Shown: positions 1-8,550 of the stretch, piece by piece
How the letters are laid out: each line of letters starts with the position of its first letter
Numbering within the stretch: the first letter of the stretch is position 1
DNA from: Deltaproteobacteria bacterium
Lineage (GTDB): Bacteria > Myxococcota_A > UBA796 > UBA2385
Assembly: GCA_016845285.1 (NCBI GenBank)
Contig: JAERSX010000456.1
Coordinates: 1-9,434 of the forward strand
Direction: 5' to 3'
DNA length: 9,434 nt
The notes under the pieces: model-generated
The model's database searches: none
Told to the model about the DNA's origin: nothing
Seen by the model: only the letters and a program-made list of their open reading frames with translations
Made by a program: the position numbers and the translations under genes

Positions 1-149
1 TCGAACTCGCGTAGTTCGTTGACTACCACCAGCATTGCCTGCACGAGGACCCGGGGGGCTGTGACCACAGGCTCAACGGCGGCCCATGCCACACCGGCAC
101 GAGACGCCAGGTTGAAAGGTGGGATTGGCAGCCTCGAAGAGTAGGTCAC
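1..149 (-). CDS. Possible 5' part of a divergent gene running off the left edge
   Basis: On the minus strand one frame is open from the window edge to at least a GTG at 149-147, while the other two minus frames hit stops in this stretch (for example at 75-73). The predicted N-terminus begins M-T-Y-S-S-R-L-P-I-P-P-F-N-L and continues into an alanine/valine-rich, helix-like segment ending V-V-V-N-E-L-R-E-F at the edge. I do not recognise a family. The start is uncertain: the frame stays open upstream through 215, and an AGGA at 165-162 is rather far (12 bases) from the GTG. If real, the gene would be divergent from the A-T-R gene and share its upstream region. With about 49 codons visible it could also be a chance open frame in GC-rich DNA. 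Confidence 0.28.
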   Translation of the reverse strand, partial: MTYSSRLPIPPFNLASRAGVAWAAVEPVVTAPRVLVQAMLVVVNELREF

Positions 150-170
150 AAATCCGTGCGGTCCTGTGAC
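145..170. promoter_or_regulatory. Inverted repeat GTCACA-N14-TGTGAC upstream of the A-T-R gene
   Basis: GTCACA at 145-150 and TGTGAC at 165-170 form a perfect 6-base inverted repeat with a 14-base spacer, 79 bases before the ATG at 249. A further TGTGAC lies at 60-65, inside the near-palindrome CTGTG-AC-CACAG (59-70). This could be an operator for a dimeric regulator of the operon. The half-sites resemble CRP half-sites, but their order is reversed and their spacing is wrong for CRP. No convincing -35/-10 pair was seen nearby. The regulatory role is inference only. Confidence 0.25.
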
Positions 171-236
171 ACAAAACCTCGCCCGGGCGGACCTAAGTTC
201 TGATGAACGCCGCAATGACCGCAGCGTTCCCAGGCC

Positions 237-242
237 AAGGAG
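237..242 (+). promoter_or_regulatory. Ribosome binding site of the A-T-R gene
   Basis: AAGGAG lies 6 bases before the ATG at 249. This near-consensus Shine-Dalgarno at good spacing fixes the start of the 1014-residue protein, whose homology-bearing sequence begins around residue 45. Confidence 0.8.
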
Positions 243-248
243 CCCACA

Positions 249-3200
249 ATGGTACGCACCACGCAGCCTTCACTCAGTAGCTCCCTACACGATGCCGACC
301 AGCAATTCGATCCATCGTTCGTCGAGTCCGACAACGACGCATCTGCGGGTCAGACGGCGCCCACGAACACCATTCACGAGCACTTTGATCGCCAGGCCCT
401 GAAGGCCGGTGATTCGGTTGCGATTCGACACGACGACGACGCGTGCACCTTCACCGAGTTGAGGACGTCCTCCAACCGGCTAGCGCACCACCTGGTGACG
501 CTTGGCGTCACACCGGGCACGCCCGTCGGCGTCTGCCTTCCCCTCGGTGCCGAGCTGGCGGCTGTCTACCTCGGTGTGCTCAAGGCGGGCGGTCTCATCG
601 TCCCGATGGAGCCCGAGCTGCCATCCGAGCGCCTCAACTGGATGGTCCAGCACACAGGCGCCCGCGTCGTGCTCACCGACCGGCGCCGCGCCCAGCTGCT
701 GCAGTGTGACGCGACGATCCTCGAGGCCGAGACGCTCAAGGAAACGCTCCAGGGCCTGCCTACCGATGCACCCGCGGTCTGTGTGCCAGACGATGCAGCG
801 GCCTACGTTCTGTACACTTCGGGCTCGACCGGCGAGCCAAAGGGCGTGATCGGTCTGCACAGTGCGACGGTCAACCGGCTGCGCTGGGGTTGGGATGCCT
901 GGCCGTACCAGCCAGGCGAGACATCGGCCTGGAAGACGTCGATCGCCTTCATCGACTCGTTCACGGAGCTGCTCGCGCCGCTGCTCGCAGGCGTCCCCAC
1001 GGTCGTGGTCTCTCGGGCGACACTGTTGGACCCGCCACGGTTCCTCGACCTGCTCAGCACGCAGCGGATCTCCCGTCTCACGCTGGTCCCGACCTACTTG
1101 CGTGGTCTGCTCGCGTGGATGGCCATCGACGGTGTGAGCCTGCCAGCCCTGCAGGTCTGCACGAGCAGCGGCGAAGCCCTCACCGCTGACCTGGCTCGGC
1201 GGTTCTTCGAAGGGTGCCCCGACGCTACGCTACTCAACATCTACGGCTCCACCGAGGTCGCGGGCGATGTGACATCCCACGCCGTGCGTCGTCGAGACAT
1301 CGACGGCCTCCAAGACGCCGTTCCCATCGGGCGCCCCATCGCCAATGTCCGTGTCCACGTGTTCGATGACGCCCAGCAGCCGGTGAAGGATGGCGAGGTC
1401 GGCGAGCTGTACATCGGCGGGATGGCACTCGCAGAGGGCTACATCCACGCGCCGGAGTTGAGCTCCGAGCGATTCCTCGACACTCCCGACGGGCGTCTGT
1501 TCCGAACCGGAGATCGCGTGCGCCGCTTGCCAGGCGGAGTGCTCGAGTGCCTCGGTAGGGTCGACCGCCAGGTCAAGATCCGCGGCGTCCGGGTCGAGCT
1601 GGGTGAGGTCGAGGCTCGGATCTCCCAGGCGCCTGGGGTCGAGCACGTTGCCGTGGTCGTCGACGATGGCTTGCTTGTGGCCTACGTCGTCGGCAGCGGC
1701 GCTTCGGCAGTGCTCGACCATGTGCAGCGGTATCTGCCATCCGAGATGGTGCCCGCCCGCGTCGTCGGTCTGGACGCGCTACCGCTCACCGCGTCGGGCA
1801 AGGTCGACCGCAAGCGCTTGCCCGCCGCGGCCGGCATGCACGGAACGACCGGGGCTCAGCCAAGCAGCGAGCTGGAACGCGTCATCGCGGAGGCCTGGCG
1901 TGAGGCACTGGGTCACGAGAAATTCGACGTGGACACCACCTACTCGCAGGCGGGTGGCGACTCGTTGTCGGTGGTCCGCCTGGCCGTCGTCTTGACGGAG
2001 AGCCTCGGCCGAGAGGTGACATCTCCCCAGGTGCTCGAACGACCGACGATCCGGGCGTACGCGGCGTGGCTGGAGGCTGGCGCAGCCACAATCGAGAAGT
2101 CGGCGATCATCGCGAGGATGAAGGCAGACGCGGTCCTCGACCCCGACCTGATCCCACCGACGCCCCCGCTCGACGGTCCGCCGCGGCATGTTCTCATGAC
2201 TGGAGCGACGGGCTTTCTGGGCGCACACCTCCTGGCCGAGCTGCTCGAGAGTGGGGTTGAAACCGTGTCGTGCCTTGTGCGCCCGCCGCTCTCCCGTGTG
2301 GCGGCCAACCTCCGTCACTACGGCCAGTGGCGTGAGTCGTATGCCGGCCGCGTTCGCGAGATCGCCGGCGATCTGTCCAAGCCCCGTCTTGGCCTCTCTG
2401 TCGAGGACTACAGCCGGCTTGCCGAGGACGTCGACACCATCTGGAATGTCGGGGCGTCGGTCGACATCATCAACGCCTACGACCATCACCGTCCCAACAA
2501 CGTGGGAGGCGCGACGGAGATCATCCGCTTTGCCTGCTCGCAGCAGACGAAACGACTGCACCACATCTCGTCGGTCGTCGCCATCGAGACCCCCGGCGGA
2601 TGCGGGAAGCTGGTTGAGGAGGACCACGCGCCCCCCCTCGAGGACCCCGGCTTCGTTGGGTATGCGCACACAAAGCAGGTGGCTGAAGCACTGGTCCGCG
2701 AGGCTGGCTCGCGGGGACTGCCGGTGAACATCTACCGATGCGACAACATTGCCGGGAGCAGTCAGACAGGCGTGTCCAACCCCAACGACTACTTCTGGCG
2801 CCTGTTCTCCGGCTGCGTCCGCCTTGGGGAGGTCCCCGACCTCGAGTATGCAACGCGGATGGTGCCTGCCGACCGAGCAGCGAAGGCTCTCGTGAAGCTT
2901 GGTGTCCGCGGCCTGCCGGGCCAGACCTTTCACATCACGAGCTCCTCTCTGGTGCCCTCGTCGACCGTGATCGGGTGGCTCGAGGCGCGCGGTGCATCGC
3001 TGCGTCGCGTCCCGTTCGCCGAGTGGAAGACGAAGATGAAGACGCTCCCCGAGACAGACCCCGACAACCCACTGGCTCCAATGGCGTGGACGTTCGTCCT
3101 ACCCAACACCGATGACCTGTCGTGGCAGGAGCTGTACACCATCGGCATCCGGCCCGAGTTCAGCACGCTCCAGGCCATCGAGACCCTTGGCGACCCGAGC

Positions 3201-3292
3201 CTCCTTCGACCCATCGAGCAGGAAGAGTACGACAGGTGCCTCGACGCCCTCTTCCCGCCACATAAGAACGACATCGAAGAGCGAGGTGCATA

Positions 3293-3293
<1 letters not shown>
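249..3293 (+). CDS. NRPS-like A-T-R enzyme, predicted beta-alanine-activating carboxylate reductase
   Basis: Predicted to adenylate an amino acid with ATP, load it on its own phosphopantetheine arm and release it reductively as an aldehyde (or alcohol); cytosolic. Adenylation domain, about 45-525: A3 YTSGSTGEPKG (189-199), A5 IYGSTE (331-336), A7 FRTGD (418-422), A8 near 437-458, A10 LTASGKVDR (513-521) with catalytic K518. Carrier domain, about 540-608: GGDSL with phosphopantetheine site S572. Reductase domain, about 645-1014 (extended SDR): NAD(P)-binding GATGFLG (652-658), S774/S775 and YAHTK (Y805, K809). There is no condensation domain; residues 1-40 look disordered. Pocket residues I235, D236, T239, T278, C304, S306, I331, G339, D340, K518 lack Asp at 235 and carry it at 236, as in beta-alanine codes. 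The stretch from 209 to 248 resembles insect Ebony. The gene overlaps the decarboxylase gene by one base. A-T-R architecture is near certain; the beta-alanine substrate is a good inference. It also needs a phosphopantetheinyl transferase, not seen here. Confidence 0.93.
3283..3288 (+). promoter_or_regulatory. Ribosome binding site and TAATG coupling site of the decarboxylase gene
   Basis: GAGGTG sits inside the last codons of the A-T-R gene, 4 bases before the ATG at 3293. The A-T-R stop TAA (3291-3293) shares its last A with that ATG. Such a TAATG overlap with an internal Shine-Dalgarno usually means translational coupling, so the two enzymes should be made from one message in linked amounts. 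Confidence 0.75.
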
Positions 3294-4927
<1,634 letters not shown>

Positions 4928-4973
4928 CCCCCCGGATCGCTCGTCCTCTGAGTCGCGAACACCGAACTCTGGA

Positions 4974-5052
4974 CAGCTCCGGTGCGGTGGAGCTGCGGAG
5001 GTCACGCTGAGAGCACGGCGACGCCTGGCGCTGAGGGGATCTGCCCCCGTGC
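4974..5052. terminator. Hairpins between convergent genes, possible bidirectional terminator
   Basis: The 126-base spacer between the convergent decarboxylase and zinc-ribbon genes holds a 7-base perfect stem, CAGCTCC (4974-4980) with GGAGCTG (4989-4995), and an 8-base loop. It also holds a nested structure, GCACGG (5013-5018) with CCGTGC (5047-5052), enclosing GGGG (5035-5038) facing a C run (5044-5048). Neither has a T-tract, so a classical intrinsic terminator is not shown. Position and symmetry make a two-way terminator plausible. Confidence 0.35.
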
Positions 5053-5053
5053 G

Positions 5054-6535
5054 CTACAGCGGCAGCTTGCCGGTCAGGTAGGCGACCAGCAGCCCGACCG
5101 CGGCGACGACCGCAGCGACGACCCCGAGGATCAGCAGCACGCCCGCCGTGATCAGGAGCCGGCGCCGGCGCTGGGCGCGGTGTGCCTTCAGGGCTTCGGG
5201 GTACGCAGCATGCGCCTTCGCCGTGGCGGCGATGCTCTCGTCGTCGTGCAGAGCCAGGCGCAGCACCCCCTCCGCAGGCAGGGCTGGGTGCTGCGCCAGT
5301 GCCCGGCGCACGGCCCACGGGATCTCGTCATCCAGCATCCCGAGCAGGACAGCCGGCGGCGTGTCGGCGTGTCGGGCGATGAGCGGACGAAGCCTGTCGG
5401 CGTGTCGGCGGTCGCGCTGGCTGAGGCTCTTCAGGGCCTCTGCCGGCAGGGGGCGCGCGCAGAGGGCCTCCAGTACGTCGCTGTCGTCATCGGCGGCCAG
5501 GGTGATGAGCGCCGCGTCGGGGGTTGCGGGATTCTGGGCCGTGATGACGCGGAGGCCGTATTCCCTGTGGCCGGCCAGCGAGATGAGGAGAGCCGGCGTG
5601 AGCGGAAGGGCTGCGAGGGCCTCCAAGACGTCGCTGTCCGACTCCTCTTGGATCAGGCGCTGCAGCGTCGGCTCGGACAGCCTCCCGCTCTGTACCGCCG
5701 CGCGACGCACATCCCACTCGTCATCCTGGGCCAGGCGCTCGAGCATCTCTGAGGATGCCCCTGGGTTGAGCGCAGCGGCGGCGCGTACTTCGTCGTCCTC
5801 ATCAGTGGCCATCGATGCCAGGTACGCTGGTGGAAGCCGCCAGCGCGAGGCGCCCGTCATGACGCTGTCGTCGTCCGTCATCCAATTGGTTTCCTGCGGG
5901 CTCGTCTCGGGCTCGCCCTCTGGATCAGCGGGTGTCAGCTCACAAACCACAAAGAAGGTCTGCACCGTCTGCTGGGGATGGAGGCGCAGCCACAGTCCGT
6001 CGGGGAGGTAGTTGCTGCCGCTGCAGAAGCGACACGTCACCGTCCGCGCGGTGCCGTCGACCTCCAGCCCGCCGCCGCAGGACATGCAGGCGAACATGAT
6101 CGGCTCGCGGGCCTGGATCGGCTCGGCACCGTCTGCCCCCGTCTTGCCCTCGTGGACCAGCCAGCGAGCACCAGGAACGATCTTCTCGGAGAGCGCCGTG
6201 GCATCGCGGACCCGGATGAGCTTCCCGCACGAGCAGCTCCAACCACCCGCGGCCGCCATGGCCGCGAGCTGGTCGGCGGGGAGGTCGGTCTTGCACGACT
6301 GGCAGCGCGGCATGCGGCGCCCATAGGAATACGTGGCCTCCTGCCCCTGCCAAAACCCCGAGACCCGGTTGCCTTCTCCCTCGGAGCAGCCAAGCGCCTC
6401 GATGATCTCGGCGAAACCAAACCAGCCCAGCCACCATGAGGGCGGCAGCGAGATGTTTTCCTGGCAGGCGCCACAGACCATCGCCTCGCTGAGCCCCTGT
6501 ACATGCGCGGGCTGGTGACAGGAGGGGCACTTCAT
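5054..6535 (-). CDS. Zinc-ribbon / LRV-repeat protein with C-terminal membrane anchor
   Basis: From the ATG at 6535 the protein has 493 residues. Three cysteine-pair sets look like zinc ribbons: C3/C6 with C21/C24, C78/C81 with C101/C103 (CxC in the second half), and C150/C153 with C168/C171. An acidic linker (about 203-225) leads to about eight helical repeats of roughly 24 residues (about 233-448). They carry recurrent D-D-E/S-x-x-V-R-x-A-x-A-x-N/H-P cores, as in the leucine-rich-repeat-variant (LRV) family. RAQRRRR (453-459) then precedes a single hydrophobic helix (about 460-487) and a tail of only KLPL. By the positive-inside rule the bulk should be cytoplasmic, tethered by its C-terminus. 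Probably a scaffold or protein-interaction module; no enzymatic motif seen. The open frame continues upstream to 7132, but that part is antisense to the next gene. An in-frame ATG at 6565 (503 residues) is the alternative start. It stands alone, convergent with the decarboxylase operon. Function unknown. Confidence 0.85.
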   Translation of the reverse strand: MKCPSCHQPAHVQGLSEAMVCGACQENISLPPSWWLGWFGFAEIIEALGCSEGEGNRVSGFWQGQEATYSYGRRMPRCQSCKTDLPADQLAAMAAAGGWSCSCGKLIRVRDATALSEKIVPGARWLVHEGKTGADGAEPIQAREPIMFACMSCGGGLEVDGTARTVTCRFCSGSNYLPDGLWLRLHPQQTVQTFFVVCELTPADPEGEPETSPQETNWMTDDDSVMTGASRWRLPPAYLASMATDEDDEVRAAAALNPGASSEMLERLAQDDEWDVRRAAVQSGRLSEPTLQRLIQEESDSDVLEALAALPLTPALLISLAGHREYGLRVITAQNPATPDAALITLAADDDSDVLEALCARPLPAEALKSLSQRDRRHADRLRPLIARHADTPPAVLLGMLDDEIPWAVRRALAQHPALPAEGVLRLALHDDESIAATAKAHAAYPEALKAHRAQRRRRLLITAGVLLILGVVAAVVAAVGLLVAYLTGKLPL

Positions 6536-6906
6536 CGTGACCTGCAGCGGGATTCCGATGAGCATGGGTGCTGACCTGTACTTGATGGATTGAGTACGCA
6601 AATGCACTCGTCGGTGTGGCGAGTTCATGCAGTAGATCATGGGGAGCGGCGCGGTAGCCAGGCACTCCTGGGCTCCGCAGATGCGGCTGGCGTTCCGGTA
6701 CAGACAAGCCGGAAGCAGGCGCCGGCGTTCTCCCTGGTCTCCGCCCTGGAACACGCGCTGAACCTGGCAGGTTCGCCGTTGGCCAACGCTACCCTCACCA
6801 TGTCCAGCGACAGCACCACGGCGCTGCGCCCCCACCCAGCCACCGGGGATTTGGGAGGTGACGGGGTGGCGCGCTACAGCCCTCGGGAGACCTGGAGGCA
6901 GACCCC
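6536..6906. other. Divergent intergenic spacer, no gene recognised
   Basis: This 371-base stretch separates the divergent zinc-ribbon and YndJ/CrtA-like genes and must carry both promoters if they are transcribed separately. Short open frames cross it on both strands, but none has a recognisable motif, and the longer ones continue into the 5' end of the membrane-protein gene in the wrong frame. A small inverted repeat, GTACT (6578-6582) and AGTAC (6593-6597) with a 10-base spacer, lies 13 bases upstream of the alternative zinc-ribbon start. I could not find a convincing -35/-10 pair. Confidence 0.5.
6894..6898 (+). promoter_or_regulatory. Ribosome binding site of the YndJ/CrtA-like gene
   Basis: GGAGG lies 8 bases before the ATG at 6907, a strong Shine-Dalgarno that fixes this start. 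The first residues (MLPLPRPLSLLLVAPVVL) then form the first membrane segment. Confidence 0.75.
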
Positions 6907-8325
6907 ATGCTCCCGCTCCCCCGTCCACTCTCGCTGCTCTTGGTTGCCCCGGTGGTGCTCGCGGCGGTCTCAGCGGGGCTGGTCGCGATGCGGCGTGCCT
7001 CCACCCGGCGTCAGCACCTCCCGGAGGAGTGGGCGCTCGCTGGAGCCTGGGTCTTCCTGGTGGGCGGGCTGGTCTGGCTCGAGACGGCCTTGCACGGCGG
7101 CACCCTCCTCGGTTTCGCGTCACCTTGGACATGGCTCGCTGCCGCTCACTTCGGTGCGGCGGGCTTCGGCGCCCTCACCGTGACCGCCACGGCATGCCGC
7201 GTGGTCTCGAAGCCCGGGCCACGCAAGGTGATCCGGTCCCTCTTGGTCCTTCACCCGTTGGCCTACCTCACCATCGCGGCGGGGATCAGTGGCTACCCAG
7301 GGTGCGATGAGGTCGGTGCGACCCTCTACGCCTCACTCTTCGTCGTGCAGCTCGCCGCCTTCCTCCTCGGTGCGCCAGACCGTGTCCCCAGAGGCCCAGG
7401 GGTGGTCCTCGGGGTCGCTCTTGCGGTCCCCGTGGTCACCGTCGTGCCCGCCCTCGCCTGGGCATGGGGCATGCCGCTCTTCGACCTGCCCGACATGGTC
7501 CGCTACCACGGTGTGGTCAACGCGGTGGGTCATGTGGGGCTGGGCCTGGCCGCCCTGGCATGGGGACGCCCCCTGCCCCACGACACGCCTGCGAACCCCG
7601 AGCCGATGGAAGGCAGGTTGCCCTTCTTCAGCTTCCATCTGGCAGAGACCCAGGTGGCCAGGGCGGCCGATGCCCAGGTGGCGCCGCCCACGGCCGGCAC
7701 CGTCCCTGGTCTGCTCCATGCCGAGTGCATGTCGGTCATGGAGCTGGGCTCGCCCATCCTCTCGGCCGAGCGGTTCCAGGTCCACCGCCTCGCGGTCTTC
7801 GCGGCTTGGGAGGACGAGGCATCCCTCGAGGCCTTTCTGTCGGCCACACCGTTGGGGCGGACGCTGTCGGAGGGCTGGCACGTTCGGCTGGCGTTTCTGC
7901 GGCGGTGGGGACACGTGGCCGCGCTGCCCGACCTGCCCGAGTCGACCGAGGCGGTGGATCCCGCCATGCCGGTGGTGGCCGTGACGCTTGCACGCCTCAA
8001 GATCACAGAGGCACCGCGGTTCGTATCCTGGGGAAGGCCCGTCGAGGAGCTTGTCCGAGACCACCCGGGAACCACGCTCGCCCTTGCGGCCACCCGGGCC
8101 CCCAACATCGTCTGTACCTTCTCGGTCTGGCGAACGCTCCAGGACATGCGGGACATGGTCACGGGGCGAGGGTCCACCGACGGCATCCGTCGACACGCGG
8201 ACGCGATGAAGGAGCGTGTGCGACGGGGCTTCCACCACGAGTTCACCACCCTTCGCTTCCGAGCGTTGTCCGAGCATGGTGCCTGGAAGGGGCAGCGGGG
8301 GTTTGTTCCCACCGAGTCGCAGTGA
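6907..8325 (+). CDS. YndJ-like membrane domain fused to CrtA-like (spheroidene monooxygenase-like) domain
   Basis: The 472-residue protein has two parts. Residues 1-222 are polytopic, with hydrophobic segments near 7-27, 43-60, 71-97, 110-128, 137-155, 164-187 and 202-219. They include D-M-V-R-Y-H-G-V-V-N-A-x-G-H (196-209), which resembles the conserved R-x-H-G-x-x-N-A-x-G signature of YndJ-type membrane proteins. Residues about 236-472 are soluble and resemble the CrtA family in both halves. The first half has R-L-A-V-F-A-A-W-x-D (294-303); the second has T-L-A-R-L-K-I near 360, F-S-V-W-R-T-L-Q-D-M (405-414), a H-A-D-A helix (430-433) and F-R-A-L-S-E-H-G-A-W-K-G (451-462). CrtA proteins are heme-dependent carotenoid oxygenases, but no carotenoid gene is visible here, so oxygenase activity is not established. 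It has its own strong ribosome binding site and is divergent from the zinc-ribbon gene. The call rests on recalled motif resemblance; an alternative is a purely structural alpha/beta-barrel domain. Confidence 0.75.
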   Translation: MLPLPRPLSLLLVAPVVLAAVSAGLVAMRRASTRRQHLPEEWALAGAWVFLVGGLVWLETALHGGTLLGFASPWTWLAAAHFGAAGFGALTVTATACRVVSKPGPRKVIRSLLVLHPLAYLTIAAGISGYPGCDEVGATLYASLFVVQLAAFLLGAPDRVPRGPGVVLGVALAVPVVTVVPALAWAWGMPLFDLPDMVRYHGVVNAVGHVGLGLAALAWGRPLPHDTPANPEPMEGRLPFFSFHLAETQVARAADAQVAPPTAGTVPGLLHAECMSVMELGSPILSAERFQVHRLAVFAAWEDEASLEAFLSATPLGRTLSEGWHVRLAFLRRWGHVAALPDLPESTEAVDPAMPVVAVTLARLKITEAPRFVSWGRPVEELVRDHPGTTLALAATRAPNIVCTFSVWRTLQDMRDMVTGRGSTDGIRRHADAMKERVRRGFHHEFTTLRFRALSEHGAWKGQRGFVPTESQ

Positions 8326-8372
8326 GCGGCTCGCGGGGGCCTTCCAGCCGCGCCGCTGCCGGGAGCACGGCA
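8326..8372 (+). terminator. GC-rich hairpins just after the membrane-protein gene
   Basis: Directly after the TGA at 8323-8325, GCGGCT (8326-8331) can pair with AGCCGC (8346-8351), and TGCCG (8357-8361) with CGGCA (8368-8372) across a 6-base loop. There is no T-tract. They could end the upstream message before the lipoprotein gene, but GC-rich DNA makes such stems by chance. The rest of the 225-base spacer to 8550 shows no gene and no clear promoter. Confidence 0.28.
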
Positions 8373-8550
8373 CGCCCTGCGCACGTGAGGCACCAAGGAC
8401 TGCAGCCTGATCTGGCCCAACTGCCCAGAGGGGGATGCGTGCGCCGGCGCTGAGCAACCCTGCGTATGGCCCGTCTGGACGGCCCCACGCCCAGCGAACC
8501 TGGCCGGATTCGCGGTATCCTCTGCGCGATCCAAACCGACGAAACCACCC

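Noticed and set aside
112..140. TTGAAA at 112-117 as a -35 element for the operon
   Set aside because: The hexamer at 17-base spacing is CGAAGA, too poor a -10 to call a promoter.
145..170. A CRP-type site upstream of the operon
   Set aside because: CRP sites are TGTGA-N6-TCACA; here the halves are in the opposite order with a 14-base spacer.
1779..2933. A 384-residue open frame on the minus strand inside the A-T-R gene
   Set aside because: It lies entirely antisense to the carrier and reductase domains, has no recognisable motif and is the kind of mirror frame GC-ending codons create.
4982..6011. Plus-strand open frames opposite the LRV repeats
   Set aside because: Their translations are Ser/Arg- or Gln/Gly-rich shadows of the repeat-coding strand, without motifs.
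6536..7132. N-terminal extension of the zinc-ribbon protein to 692 residues
   Set aside because: The extension is Arg/Pro/Gly-rich, partly antisense to the 5' end of the gene at 6907, and the zinc-ribbon start at 6535 (or 6565) is more natural.
6590..7183. A 197-residue plus-strand frame across the divergent spacer
   Set aside because: Its second half overlaps the strongly supported membrane-protein gene in another frame, and the first half has no motif or ribosome binding site I could defend.
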